A stretch of DNA of 64,000 nt from Streptomyces sp. NBC_01463 (lineage in GTDB: Bacteria > Actinomycetota > Actinomycetes > Streptomycetales > Streptomycetaceae), in assembly GCA_036227345.1 (NCBI GenBank), contig CP109468.1, forward strand, positions 8,122,001 to 8,186,000. Reading direction: 5' to 3'. Of the stretch, positions 46,123 through 55,017 are shown one piece after another. The translations under genes and the position numbers were made by a program. A model generated the notes under the pieces. It saw only the letters and a list, made by a program, of their open reading frames with translations, was not told the DNA's origin and did no database searches. Every line of letters starts with the position of its first letter. Within the stretch, counting starts at the first letter, position 1.

Positions 46123-47136
46123 CTACTGGAGCGCGCGGACCGCCGCGCCGAACAGGGCCGGGGCCCGGTGCGCCACGGGCACGATCAGCCGTGCGGTGGC
46201 GGGCCGCCGCGCCAGCGACAACAGGCCGCAGGTCAGCAGACGATGACGCCGGGTCACCCGCGCCCACCGGTCCGGGTAGTCCTGCGGGCGGCCCGCGGCC
46301 AGCGAGTCCACCGCCGCACCGGCCGTCGCCACCGCCAGCGCGACCCCCTCGCCGGTCAGCGCGTCCACGTACCCCGCGGCGTCACCGACCAGCAGCACCC
46401 GCCCGGCCCGCTGGGTCCGCGCCCGCCGGCGCAGGGGGCCGGCACCCCGCACGGGACCGGCGTCCCGGCCGAGAAGTCCGGCGGCGAGACGGGGGAAGGC
46501 GGCCAGCTGGCTCTCGTACGCGAGACGCTCCCCGCTCAGCACGGCCACCCCCACCAGCCCGTCCGCGAGCGGCGTCACATACGCCTCACCGTGCCGGGAC
46601 CAGTGGACCTCCACGAACTCCGTCCACGGGGCGATCCGGTAGTGCCGTCGCTGCCCGTACCGGCGCACGGTGCTGCCGGGCCCGTCCAGGCCGAGTCCGC
46701 GGCGGACGGGCGAGTGCAGTCCGTCGGCGGCGATCAGCCAGCGGGCGGTCAGCCCGCAGGCCTCGATCCGGTCGTCGCTCTGCCGCACCTCCGTGACCTT
46801 GCCCGGCACGATCCGGACGCCGAGCTCCAGCGCCCGCGCGTGCAGCGCCGAGTGCAGCGCGGTCCGCCGCACACCGAGCCCCGGCCGGCCGCGGAACGCC
46901 GCTTCCGCCCTCCGCGCCCCTGCCACGTAACGGATGCCGCGCAGCGGGCGGCCCGGCACCTCGACGCCCAGGGCGCGCAGGGCCGCCACCCCGCTGGGCA
47001 TGATGCCCTCGCCGCAGGCCTTGTCGATGGGGGCCGTACGCGGTTCCACGACGACCGCCTCCATGCCGAGAGCGGCCGCCCGGATGGCCGCGGCGAGTCC
47101 GGCCGGGCCGCCGCCCGCGATCAGGAGATCGATCAC
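46123..47136 (-). CDS. FAD-dependent hydroxylase of the type III PKS cluster (SrsC-like)
   Basis: A 337-aa flavoprotein of the geranylgeranyl reductase / PHBH-like group. FAD-binding GGGPAGLAAAIRAAALGMEAVVVEP starts at residue 8; KACGEGIMPSG and VLLVGDAAGYVDALTGEGVALAVATA are further hallmarks. GTG 47136 overlaps the stop of the upstream methyltransferase by four bases, so they are coupled. The gene order PKS, methyltransferase, flavin hydroxylase matches the srsABC operon of S. griseus. There SrsC hydroxylates and decarboxylates alkylresorcinols to alkylquinones. The same role here is inference. Confidence 0.85.
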   Translation of the reverse strand: MIDLLIAGGGPAGLAAAIRAAALGMEAVVVEPRTAPIDKACGEGIMPSGVAALRALGVEVPGRPLRGIRYVAGARRAEAAFRGRPGLGVRRTALHSALHARALELGVRIVPGKVTEVRQSDDRIEACGLTARWLIAADGLHSPVRRGLGLDGPGSTVRRYGQRRHYRIAPWTEFVEVHWSRHGEAYVTPLADGLVGVAVLSGERLAYESQLAAFPRLAAGLLGRDAGPVRGAGPLRRRARTQRAGRVLLVGDAAGYVDALTGEGVALAVATAGAAVDSLAAGRPQDYPDRWARVTRRHRLLTCGLLSLARRPATARLIVPVAHRAPALFGAAVRALQ

Positions 47137-47660
47137 GCCGGCACACCCGCCGCCGGTGCCGAGGCGAGCGCCGCGTCCTCGCACCGGATGCGTACGGCCA
47201 TCAGCGCCGCGTTGAGCACGGTGAAGACCACCGCGGTCACCCACGCGCCGTGCACGAGCGGCAGCGCGAGCCCCTCGGCGGCGACGGCCACGTAGTTGGG
47301 GTGGCGCATCAGCCGGTAGGGACCGCCCGTCACCAGCGGCAGTCCCGGGACGACGATGACGCGGGTGTTCCAGCGCGGCCCGAGCGTACGGATGCACCAC
47401 CAGCGCAGCGCCTGCGCGGCGATCACCACGGCCGTCATCGTCCAGCCGAGCAGGGGCACGAACGGCCGGTCCGCCAGTCCCGCCTCGACGAGACAGCCCG
47501 CCAGCAGCGCCGTGTGCAGGGCGACCATGGCCGGGTAGTGGCCGCGGCCCGACTCGGTCCCGCCCCTGGCCAGCGCCCAGCGGGTGTGGCGCAGGGCGAC
47601 GACGAGTTCGGCGAGGCGCTCGCCGGCCACGGCCAGCACCAGTGCGGTGTACCAGATCAT
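47133..47660 (-). CDS. Isoprenylcysteine carboxyl methyltransferase-family protein (SrsB-like)
   Basis: A 175-aa membrane methyltransferase with four or five hydrophobic segments. The ICMT hallmark GPYRLMRHPNYVAVAAEGLALPL (about 115-137) includes the SAM-binding HPNY. In the srs pathway the similar SrsB methylates the phenolic hydroxyl of alkylresorcinols. ATG 47660 lies 12 bases after the PKS stop; the stop overlaps the FAD hydroxylase start. It is the middle gene of a tightly packed three-gene operon. Confidence 0.88.
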   Translation of the reverse strand: MIWYTALVLAVAGERLAELVVALRHTRWALARGGTESGRGHYPAMVALHTALLAGCLVEAGLADRPFVPLLGWTMTAVVIAAQALRWWCIRTLGPRWNTRVIVVPGLPLVTGGPYRLMRHPNYVAVAAEGLALPLVHGAWVTAVVFTVLNAALMAVRIRCEDAALASAPAAGVPA

Positions 47661-47672
47661 GTGTCCTCCGAC

Positions 47673-48728
47673 CTACCAGCGCAGCAGCACGAGTTCGCAG
47701 CAGAAGCCGGGGCCCATGGCCAGCAGCAGGCCAGGTGAACCCGGTTCGGGACGCCGCTGCTCCAGCGTGTCCCGCAGGACGTGGAGCACCGAGGACGAGG
47801 ACAGGTTCCCCACCTCGGCCAGCGAGCGCCAGGTGACGTCGAGCGCGCCGTCGGGGAGCGAGAGCACGTCGCTGACGGCCTCCAGGACCTTGGGCCCTCC
47901 CGGGTGGCACACCCAGTGGGCCACGTCCTTCGGCTTGAGCCCGTGCTCGGCCAGGAACTCCCGCACGTCGTCCGCCAGATAGCGGCGCACGACATCGGGG
48001 ACACCCGGATCGAGCACCACCTTGAAGCCGGAGTCGCGGATGTCCCAGCCCATCACGTGCTCGGTGTCCGGATACATCCGGCTGCGGGTCGCCACCACCT
48101 CGGGCCCGGCCGCGGGCGCCCGCCCCTCGCCCAGCGCCACCACGGCGGCCGCGCCGTCCCCGAACAGCGCGGTCGCCACGAGATTGGCGGGCGTCGCGTC
48201 CCGGCGCTGGAACGTGAGGGAGCACAGCTCGACCGAGAGCAGCACCGCCACGTCGTCGGGCCGGCCGAGCAGATAGTCGTGCAGCCTGGCCACCCCCGCC
48301 GCGCCGGCGACACAGCCGAGGCCGAAGACCGGCAGCCGCTTCACATCGGGGCGCATGCCGAGCCGCCCCACCAGCCGGGCGTCGACGGACGGGGCGGCCA
48401 CCCCGGTGACGGAGGTGAACATCAGCAGGTCCACGTCGGTGGGCCGCAGCCCCGCCGTCCGCAGCGCCCCGCGCAGCGCCTCGGCGCCCATGTCCACCGC
48501 CGAGCGGATGAACACGTCGTTCGCGTCACCGAAACCGTCCAGCTCCGCGTAGCGCTCCAACGGCAGCACCATGTTCCGGGTGCGCACCCGGGCGTTCTCG
48601 TGCAGACGGTCCAGGACTCGCCGGTCCGCCCCCGGCGGCAGGCAGGTGCGGGCCACCATGTCGGTGACCTCGCGCTGGGTGTGGCGGTACGGGGCCGGCG
48701 TGCCGTGCACGGCTGCGAGCCGGGTCAT
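47673..48728 (-). CDS. Type III polyketide synthase (alkylresorcinol/alkylpyrone type)
   Basis: A 351-aa chalcone-synthase-like type III PKS. Catalytic triad: Cys139 (PVFGLGCVAGAAG), His275 (HWVCHPGGPKVLEAV) and Asn308 (EVGNLSSSSVL). Overall pattern (VLPLERYAELDGFGDAND, then DVDLLMFTSVTGVAAPSVDARL) is closer to the SrsA/PKS11/PKS18 group, which elongates long-chain acyl-CoA with malonyl or methylmalonyl-CoA, than to RppA. ATG 48728 after AGGA. It is the first gene of the operon with the methyltransferase and hydroxylase, and is divergent from a UbiA prenyltransferase. The product is not predictable beyond an alkyl-resorcinol, quinone or pyrone, possibly prenylated. Confidence 0.9.
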   Translation of the reverse strand: MTRLAAVHGTPAPYRHTQREVTDMVARTCLPPGADRRVLDRLHENARVRTRNMVLPLERYAELDGFGDANDVFIRSAVDMGAEALRGALRTAGLRPTDVDLLMFTSVTGVAAPSVDARLVGRLGMRPDVKRLPVFGLGCVAGAAGVARLHDYLLGRPDDVAVLLSVELCSLTFQRRDATPANLVATALFGDGAAAVVALGEGRAPAAGPEVVATRSRMYPDTEHVMGWDIRDSGFKVVLDPGVPDVVRRYLADDVREFLAEHGLKPKDVAHWVCHPGGPKVLEAVSDVLSLPDGALDVTWRSLAEVGNLSSSSVLHVLRDTLEQRRPEPGSPGLLLAMGPGFCCELVLLRW

Positions 48729-48846
48729 GCAGAGTCCTGCTGCGGAGGCGTCATGGCCCATCTCTGCCCCACATCAGTGACAAAACACCGCAAACAACCC
48801 GTGCGGCTGTCACGTCCCCTTCCTCCCGCGTACCTACGATCACGTG

Positions 48847-49716
48847 ATGGGCACTCCGGAACCGACGCGTGGATACGCCGCGACAGCCTGGCCGCCGCGC
48901 CGCGTGGCCGGACTGGCCAGGTCCTGCCATCCGGGGCCGGTGATCGCGGTGTCGGTGACGGCGGGCGGCCTCGGCGCGGCCGGCGGCCTCGACGGGGCCC
49001 GCTGGGTCCTCCTCGTCGCGGCCGTACTGACCGGCCAGCTCTCCGTGGGCTGGTGCAACGACGCCTTCGACGCCCGCCGGGACGCCGCGGCCGGACGCAC
49101 GGGCAAGCCGGTGGCCGAGGGGGCGGTGAGCCGGAGGGCGGTCTGGGCGGCCGCGTTCACCGCCGCGCTGCTGTGCGTGCCGCTCTCCCTGGCCTGCGGC
49201 CCGCAGGCCGGCGCGGTGCATCTGGCGGCGGTCGCGGCCGCCTGGGCGTACAACCTGAAACTGAAGGCGACGGTGCTGTCCTGGCTGCCCTACGTCATCG
49301 GGTTCGGCACGCTGCCCGCCGTGGCCACCCTGACGCTGCCCGGCCGCCCGTGGCCGGCCTGGTGGGCGGTGACCGCGGGAGCGCTCCTGGGCCTGGCGGC
49401 CCACCTGGGCGACGTCCTGCCCGATATCGAGGACGATCTGCGCCACGGGGTGACCGGTCTGCCGCAGCGGCTGGGAGCCACGGCCACCCGGCTGCTGCTG
49501 CCCGTGCCCCTCGTGGCGGCGTCGGCGGTCCTGGCGTTCGGCCCGGCGGGCCCGCCCGGCCGGTGGGGAGCGGTGACGCTCGCGGTCGCCGCACCCGCGG
49601 CGGTCGCGGGGCTCGTGCTCGCCCGGACCTGGCGCAAGGCACCGCTCGCCGCCGCGGCCGTCGTCGCTGCCGCGGACGTGGCCCTTCTGCTGGTACGGGG
49701 CACCGGCCCGGCGTGA
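48847..49716 (+). CDS. UbiA-family aromatic prenyltransferase
   Basis: A 289-aa integral membrane prenyltransferase with about eight helices. The two prenyl-diphosphate/Mg-binding motifs are NDAFDARRD (residues 71-79) and DVLPDIEDD (189-197). It would attach a polyprenyl chain to an aromatic acceptor. It is divergent from the type III PKS with a 118-base promoter gap, so the acceptor may be the phenolic product of that operon; menaquinone-like substrates are the alternative. ATG 48847 or the GTG just before it; ribosome binding site weak. Confidence 0.88.
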   Translation: MGTPEPTRGYAATAWPPRRVAGLARSCHPGPVIAVSVTAGGLGAAGGLDGARWVLLVAAVLTGQLSVGWCNDAFDARRDAAAGRTGKPVAEGAVSRRAVWAAAFTAALLCVPLSLACGPQAGAVHLAAVAAAWAYNLKLKATVLSWLPYVIGFGTLPAVATLTLPGRPWPAWWAVTAGALLGLAAHLGDVLPDIEDDLRHGVTGLPQRLGATATRLLLPVPLVAASAVLAFGPAGPPGRWGAVTLAVAAPAAVAGLVLARTWRKAPLAAAAVVAAADVALLLVRGTGPA

Positions 49717-49731
49717 CGAGGGCCGCGGCCC

Positions 49732-50274
49732 TCACCCCGCGCGCAGCCAGACGCCGATCCGTCGCAGGTCCGCGTCGGTGAGGCCGAGTCCGGGATCGAC
49801 GCGGTGGAGCAGGGCCCGCCCCGTGTGGTGCGCGGCCACCCAGTGCCGGTCCGCCGCGGTGATCTCGTCGTCCACCCACACGAAGTCGCGCCCCGCCGCC
49901 CAGCCGACGAGCGTGCGGGTCTTCCAGTGCAGCCCGGCCCGCACACCCCGTTCGGCCTCGGCGTCGCACCCGTCCTCACCCTCGTCCGGAGACGGGGGCC
50001 AGGTCACCACGCGCAGCTGCGGCAGCCCGAGCCGCGGTGCGACGACCGTGTTCGCCTCGTCCTCCCACGTGGTCGCCCAGACCAGCTCGCAGGCGAGCGC
50101 GGCCAGCCGGGGCCCGAGCGACGGATCGATCCGGCCGAGCAGCGGATTCGCCCCGGCGCCCGGTGGAAACGGCCCGCCCGGATACACCGGGTGGCCGCCG
50201 GCGCGCGGGCCGAACGGAACGAGCGGGCCGTCGACATCGAGGAAGAGCAGCGGAAGGCCGCCGGGACCGGTCAC
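49732..50274 (-). CDS. HAD-like protein (HAD_SAK type)
   Basis: A 180-aa haloacid dehalogenase-fold protein. Motif I LLFLDVDGPLVPFG (nucleophile Asp near residue 13), motif II-like LVWATTWEDEANTVVAPRLG, and acidic motif FVWVDDEITAADRHWVAAH. It resembles the HAD domain of the Swiss army knife RNA repair set, often found alone in Streptomyces. Phosphatase activity is expected; the substrate is unknown. GTG 50274 start, weak ribosome binding site. Confidence 0.8.
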   Translation of the reverse strand: MTGPGGLPLLFLDVDGPLVPFGPRAGGHPVYPGGPFPPGAGANPLLGRIDPSLGPRLAALACELVWATTWEDEANTVVAPRLGLPQLRVVTWPPSPDEGEDGCDAEAERGVRAGLHWKTRTLVGWAAGRDFVWVDDEITAADRHWVAAHHTGRALLHRVDPGLGLTDADLRRIGVWLRAG

Positions 50275-50296
50275 CGCCGCACCGTACAGCCTGAGG

Positions 50297-51031
50297 TCAG
50301 CGACCGCCCGCCACCCGCAGGATCGCTCCGGTCGCGTACGAGGCGTCGTCCGACAGCAGCCAGGCGACGGCGCCGGCGATCTCCTCCGGCTGCCCCGGGC
50401 GGCCCAGCGGGATTCCCGCGGCGAGCTTGTCGGGGCGTTCCGGGTCCGCGTGGAACTCGGTCCGGATCACGCCGGGCGCCACCGCGTTGACCCGGATTCC
50501 GGCCGCCGCGACCTCCTTGGACAGGCCGACGGTCATCGTGTCCACGGCGGCCTTGGCCGCGGCGTAGTGGACGTACTCGCCGGGGCTGCCGAGCGTGGCA
50601 GCCGCCGACGACATGTTCACGATGGCACCGCCGCCCGATCCGCTCATGTCGCGCACCGCACGCCGGGCGCAGAGCAGATAGCCGACGACGTTGACGTCCA
50701 GGGCGCGCCGCAGCCCCGCCGCGTCGGCGTCGGCGAGCGGGCCCAGCGGGCCGCCGACCCCGGCGTTGTTGACGAGACCGGTGACCGGGCCGAGCTCCGT
50801 CGCCGCGGTGTCGAACAGCCGGTCGACGTCGGCCTCTTCGCTCGTGTCCATCCGCACCGTGACGCAGCGGCGGCCCGATTCCCGCACGGACCGGGCGACC
50901 TCATCGGCCGCTGCCGCGTCGGAGCGGTAGCCCAGGGCGATGTCATGGCCGTCGGCCGCGAGCCGGACACAGACGGCGGCCCCGATGCCCCGGCTGCCGC
51001 CCGTGACCACGGTGACCTGATGACGGTTCAT
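50297..51031 (-). CDS. Short-chain dehydrogenase/reductase
   Basis: A 244-aa classical SDR. NAD(P)-binding TGGSRGIG (about 10-17), LVNNAG (about 87), catalytic Ser in VNMSSAAATLGSPGE and Tyr-Lys in HYAAAKAAVDTM. C-terminal ATGAILRVAGG is usual. ATG 51031 after GAGGGG. It resembles 3-oxoacyl-ACP reductase or glucose-1-dehydrogenase-type SDRs; the substrate cannot be told. It may share a transcript with the HAD gene 22 bases downstream. Confidence 0.9.
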   Translation of the reverse strand: MNRHQVTVVTGGSRGIGAAVCVRLAADGHDIALGYRSDAAAADEVARSVRESGRRCVTVRMDTSEEADVDRLFDTAATELGPVTGLVNNAGVGGPLGPLADADAAGLRRALDVNVVGYLLCARRAVRDMSGSGGGAIVNMSSAAATLGSPGEYVHYAAAKAAVDTMTVGLSKEVAAAGIRVNAVAPGVIRTEFHADPERPDKLAAGIPLGRPGQPEEIAGAVAWLLSDDASYATGAILRVAGGR

Positions 51032-51145
51032 GGGAATCCCCTCGCTCCTGCGCGACGACGTGACGTCCTCGGTGGACCGCCATCGTAGGCAACCATGATC
51101 AACGCCCCGCCCGCACCCAGGCCCCGCCCCGGACTCCGCACGCGC

Positions 51146-51187
51146 CGATGGACCGCCACCCCCTCATGGAAGGGTGGCGGTCCATCG
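51146..51187. terminator. 16-bp hairpin terminator of the DUF6381-like gene
   Basis: Arms CGATGGACCGCCACCC and GGGTGGCGGTCCATCG, perfect over 16 bp with a 10-base loop, 22 bases beyond the stop of the leftward small gene. Confidence 0.88.
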
Positions 51188-51208
51188 GTGGTGTGTACGC
51201 CGCGTCGG

Positions 51209-51391
51209 CTACAGCGGGACGTCGCTGTTGTCGCGGGCGCCCTGCTGCTCGCTCCGCTCGTGCAGCTTCCGGGCCTTCTCCTGGAGCCGGCGCTTCTGCT
51301 CCGGGTCGCTCGTGCGCTCCGCGGCCTCGGTCATGTGCCGGGCCTTCTCACGCATCTGCTGGGCTCGGTCTGTTTCTCCTGCAACGCTCAT
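51209..51391 (-). CDS. Small coiled-coil protein (DUF6381-like), 60 aa
   Basis: A 60-aa highly charged protein with ATG 51391 after AAGGAG. The sequence (RAQQMREKARHMTEAAERTSDPEQKRRLQEKARKLHERSEQ) is almost all predicted helix with heptad-like spacing, so two helices in a hairpin or a short coiled coil. Similar small proteins occur in several copies in Streptomyces genomes and are annotated as DUF6381; I assign that from memory. Function unknown. It has its own strong terminator. Confidence 0.8.
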   Translation of the reverse strand: MSVAGETDRAQQMREKARHMTEAAERTSDPEQKRRLQEKARKLHERSEQQGARDNSDVPL

Positions 51392-51583
51392 CGTCGCTCC
51401 TTGAACGGTAGGGAAGAGCGGGCTCCTTCAGAGAAGCAGCGCAGAGCGACGATCGCACGCCGGAGCGTGACGTACGGTGAGAGTGCCAGGTGGGGCGGGT
51501 GCGGAGGCCGGGGCGGCGGGGTCCGGCCACCCGCCGCGGCACCGGCGTGATCCGGGCGCCCCGGCGCTGGCATGATCAGGGGT

Positions 51584-52270
51584 ATGAACGAGCGCATGAT
51601 CGCCGCGTGTGACGGGGCGTCGAAGGGTAATCCGGGGCCTGCGGCCTGGGCCTACGTGGTGGCCGACGCGGCCGGCCGGCCGCTGCGATGGGAGGCCGGG
51701 CCGCTGGGCACCGCCACCAACAACGTCGCCGAGCTCACCGCCCTCCAGGAGCTGCTGCAGTCCCTCGACCCGGCCGTGGCGCTGGAGGTCCGGATGGACT
51801 CGCAGTACGCGATGAACGCGGTGACCAAGTGGCTGCCGGGCTGGAAGCGCAACGGCTGGAAGACATCGGCCGGCAAGCCGGTCGCCAACCGCGAGCTGGT
51901 GGTCCGGATCGACTCCCTGCTCAGCGGCCGCACCGTGCAGTTCGTCTATGTGCCGGCCCATCAGGTCGACGGCGACCCGCTCAACGCCCTCGCCGACCAG
52001 GCCGCCAGCGAGGTGGCCGTCGCGCAGCGGGCCGCCGGCACCTCGCAGGGCACCGCCGATCTTCCGGTCCCCGCGCCCGCCCGCGCCACTGAGGGGCGGC
52101 GGACCGCAGCAGCGCCGAAGATGGCGGGGAGCGGCGCCCGCGCCGGGGCCACCATCCGCGCCAGGTTCGCCGGCCGGTGCCACTGCGGAAAGCCTTACGC
52201 GGCCAAGGACATGATCGCCAAGAACGACCAGGGCTGGGGCCACCCGGAGTGCCGGACCGCCACCGCCTGA
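51584..52270 (+). CDS. Ribonuclease HI with C-terminal cysteine-rich tail
   Basis: A 228-aa protein with an RNase H domain at about 5-145: Asp10 (ACDGASKGNPGPAAWAYVV), Glu50 (NNVAELTAL), Asp72 (VRMDSQYAMNAV) and the last acidic residue in VPAHQVDGDPLNALADQAA. It degrades RNA in RNA-DNA hybrids. A Pro/Ala linker follows, then a tail FAGRCHCGKPYAAKDMIAKNDQGWGHPECR with three Cys and a His that may bind zinc. ATG 51584 chosen; ATG 51572 is an alternative. Confidence 0.88.
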   Translation: MNERMIAACDGASKGNPGPAAWAYVVADAAGRPLRWEAGPLGTATNNVAELTALQELLQSLDPAVALEVRMDSQYAMNAVTKWLPGWKRNGWKTSAGKPVANRELVVRIDSLLSGRTVQFVYVPAHQVDGDPLNALADQAASEVAVAQRAAGTSQGTADLPVPAPARATEGRRTAAAPKMAGSGARAGATIRARFAGRCHCGKPYAAKDMIAKNDQGWGHPECRTATA

Positions 52271-52377
52271 CGCCGTACGCCGAGGACCGCTTGCGCACCC
52301 CGTGAATGGACATGCTTGCTTTTGGGGCTGTTCCTTGGGGGGAACGCAGGTGGCTCCCAGGGGAAGGCGATCGCCCG

Positions 52378-53634
52378 ATGCCGGAATCAGAACACCGCAT
52401 GCCCTTCGAGGGCCGCCGTCTGCTCATGGTCTCGACGAACTACGCACCGGAGCTGACGGGCCCCGGACCGTACGCCGCCCAGCTCGCCGAGCACTGGGCG
52501 CGTTCCGGAGCCGAGACCCATGTGCTGACCGGCATGCCGCACTACCCGTCCTGGCGGACGGAGGCGCCCTACCGAGGGGTGTGGCGCGCCGACGAGGAAC
52601 GCTCGGGCGTCCACGTCCACCGCCGAAGACACTACGTGCCGCCCCGTCAGGGTGTCCTGCGCAGAGGAGTGTTCGAGGCCAGTGTGCTGGCGCACGGGCT
52701 GACCGCACCACCCGCGCAGCGGCCCGACGCCGTGATCGCGCAGATGCCTGGCCTCGCGAGCGGCGTCATCGGCGCCCGCCTGGCCCGCCGCCACCGCGTT
52801 CCCTACATACCCGTCGTGCGGAACCTGACGGGCGTCGCCGCCGCCCGGAGCGGGATACGGGAGGCCGGCGCGGCCCTCGCGGCGAGGGCCGAGCGGTACG
52901 CGCTGGGCGCGGCCACGCTGGTCGGCGTCATCCACGAGAGCCTCGTCCCCCGGGTCACCGCCCACGGTGTGGACCCCGGCCGCATCCGCCTCGTCCCCAA
53001 CTGGAGCCGCACGCAGGCCCCTTCGGCCGACCGGGCCGCCACCAGGGCGCGCCTCGGGTGGCGCGACGGCGTCCCCGTGGTTCTGCACTCCGGCACCATG
53101 GGGCGCAAACAGGGCCTGGAGGTCCTCGTCGACGCGGCGCGGATCGCCCCCGACATACGTGTCGTGCTGATGGGGGACGGCGATCAGCGCGACGCCCTGC
53201 TGGCCCGGGCACCGGGGCTGCCCAACCTCGACTTCCTGCCGCCCGCCGGCGCGGACGAGTTCACCGACATCCTGGCCGCCGCCGACGTCCTCGTCGTGAC
53301 CCAGTGCGCGTCCGTGCGCGGCACGGGTGTCCCCTCCAAGCTCACCTCGTACTTCGTCTCGGGCCGCCCCGTCGTCGCCTCCGTGGCGGACGGGGGCGGC
53401 GCCGCCCAGGAGGTGCAGCGCTCGGGCGCCGGGCTGCTGGTCGCACCCGAGGACCCGGCCGCGGTGCTCGCGGCCGTCCGCAAACTGTTCGAGGAACCCG
53501 CCGCGGCGGACCGGCTCGGCGCCCACGGACCGCTCTACGTGGCACGTCATCTGAGCAGGGAGGCCGGTCTCGCCCGCTTCGACGCACTGCTCGGCGAGGT
53601 CTTCGACGAGGCGGGGGAGAGCCACCGCCGGTGA
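52378..53634 (+). CDS. Glycosyltransferase family 4 (WcaI-like)
   Basis: A 418-aa GT-B glycosyltransferase. N-terminal domain: RRLLMVSTNYAPELTGPGPYAAQLAEHWARSGAETHVLTGMPHYP. C-terminal GT4 core: VVLHSGTMGRKQGLEVLVDAARIAPDIRVVLMGDGDQ, LDFLPPAGADEFTDILAAADVLVVTQCASVRGTGVPSKLTSYFVSGRPVVASV with the nucleotide-sugar Glu region replaced by VPSKLTSY. It resembles WcaI/colanic-acid-type enzymes. ATG 52378 follows GGGAAGG. No other polysaccharide genes are adjacent, so donor and acceptor are unknown. Confidence 0.88.
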   Translation: MPESEHRMPFEGRRLLMVSTNYAPELTGPGPYAAQLAEHWARSGAETHVLTGMPHYPSWRTEAPYRGVWRADEERSGVHVHRRRHYVPPRQGVLRRGVFEASVLAHGLTAPPAQRPDAVIAQMPGLASGVIGARLARRHRVPYIPVVRNLTGVAAARSGIREAGAALAARAERYALGAATLVGVIHESLVPRVTAHGVDPGRIRLVPNWSRTQAPSADRAATRARLGWRDGVPVVLHSGTMGRKQGLEVLVDAARIAPDIRVVLMGDGDQRDALLARAPGLPNLDFLPPAGADEFTDILAAADVLVVTQCASVRGTGVPSKLTSYFVSGRPVVASVADGGGAAQEVQRSGAGLLVAPEDPAAVLAAVRKLFEEPAAADRLGAHGPLYVARHLSREAGLARFDALLGEVFDEAGESHRR

Positions 53635-53734
53635 ACAGCCCGCCGCCCGCCTCGCCGCCCGTCCCCCCGCCGCCGTCTGGGAGAATGCGGTGCCGGGAGA
53701 CAGTGCCCGGCCATGAACGAAAGAGGGACGCACG

Positions 53735-54994
53735 GTGACTCCCGCGGAGATGAACTGGGCCGGCAACATCACGTTCGGGGCGAGGCGGCTGTGTGTACCC
53801 CTTTCGGAGGCCGAGCTGCAGGAGACGGTGGCCGCCTCGGCCTCGGTACGGGCCCTGGGCACCCGGCACTCCTTCAACACCGTCGCCGACACCACGGGGG
53901 ACCTCGTCTCGGTGGCCGGGCTGCCACGGGTGGTCGACATCGACCCCGAGGAGCGGTCGGTCACCGTCGGCGCGGGACTGCGGTTCGGCGAGTTCGCCGG
54001 CGAACTGCACGAGAGCGGCTTCGCGCTGCACAACCTGGGCTCGCTGCCGCACATCTCGGTGGCCGGGGCCTGCGCGACCGGAACCCATGGCTCGGGCGTA
54101 GGGAACCGCTCCCTCGCGGGAGCCGTCCGGGCGCTGGAGATGGTGACGGCGGACGGCGGGCGGACCACCCTGCGGCGCGGTGACGACGACTTCGCCGGCG
54201 CGGTGGTGTCGATGGGCGCCCTGGGAGTGGTGACCCGGCTGACGCTGGACCTGGTGCCCGCCTTCGACGTTCAGCAGTGGGTCTACGAGGACCTGCCCGA
54301 GGCCGCGCTGACCGGTGGCTTCGACGAGGTGATGGCGGCCGCGTACAGCGTGAGCGTCTTCACCGACTGGCGGCCCGGTCCGGTGGGCCAGGTGTGGCTC
54401 AAGCAGCGGGTGGGCGAGGAGGGGCCGGGGCAGGCCCCGGCCGAGTGGCTCGGCGCCCGGCTCGCCGACGGTCCGCGGCACCCGATCCCCGGCGTGCCGG
54501 CCGGGAACTGCACCCGGCAGCAGGGAGTCCCCGGCCCCTGGCACCGGCGGCTCCCGCACTTCCGCCTGGAGTTCACCCCGAGCAACGGCGACGAACTCCA
54601 GTCCGAGTACTTCGTGGCACGCGAGGACGCCGCGGCCGCGTACGAGGCCGTGGCCCGGCTCCGGGACCGGATCACCCCGCTGCTCCAGATCTCCGAGATC
54701 CGCACGGTGGCGCGCGACGACCTGTGGCTGAGCCCCGCCTCCGGCAGGGAGTCGGTGGCCTTCCACTTCACCTGGGTCCCCGACGGCGAGGCCGTCGCAC
54801 CGGTGCTCGCGGAGATCGAGGAGGCGCTGGCACCCTTCGGCGCCCGGCCGCACTGGGGCAAGGTCTTCGGCACCGCCCCCGATGTGCTGCGCGCCCTGTA
54901 CCCGCGGCACGGGGACTTCGTGAAGCTGATGGACAGGTACGACCCGGCCGGCACGTTCCGCAACGACTTCCTGGACCGGCACTTCCCGGGGTGA
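53735..54994 (+). CDS. FAD-dependent alditol oxidase (AldO-like)
   Basis: A 419-aa covalent flavoprotein of the VAO family, close to alditol oxidase AldO of S. coelicolor. FAD attachment His45 in ALGTRHSFN; FAD-binding SLPHISVAGACATGTHGSGVGN; substrate-domain segments AAAYSVSVFTDWRPG, NCTRQQGVPGPWHRRLPHFRLEFTPS and FHFTWVPDGEAV match AldO. It oxidises the terminal hydroxyl of sugar alcohols (xylitol, sorbitol) using oxygen and giving hydrogen peroxide. GTG 53735 after GAGGG. No signal peptide, so cytoplasmic. It stands alone, without a sugar-alcohol transporter. Confidence 0.93.
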   Translation: MTPAEMNWAGNITFGARRLCVPLSEAELQETVAASASVRALGTRHSFNTVADTTGDLVSVAGLPRVVDIDPEERSVTVGAGLRFGEFAGELHESGFALHNLGSLPHISVAGACATGTHGSGVGNRSLAGAVRALEMVTADGGRTTLRRGDDDFAGAVVSMGALGVVTRLTLDLVPAFDVQQWVYEDLPEAALTGGFDEVMAAAYSVSVFTDWRPGPVGQVWLKQRVGEEGPGQAPAEWLGARLADGPRHPIPGVPAGNCTRQQGVPGPWHRRLPHFRLEFTPSNGDELQSEYFVAREDAAAAYEAVARLRDRITPLLQISEIRTVARDDLWLSPASGRESVAFHFTWVPDGEAVAPVLAEIEEALAPFGARPHWGKVFGTAPDVLRALYPRHGDFVKLMDRYDPAGTFRNDFLDRHFPG

Positions 54995-55017
54995 GCCACG
55001 GCCGCGTCCCGGACGGA

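Noticed and set aside
49732..51031. HAD and SDR genes as part of the type III PKS cluster
   Set aside because: They lie beyond the rightward UbiA gene on the opposite strand, without overlap or shared regulatory sites; no evidence of linked function.
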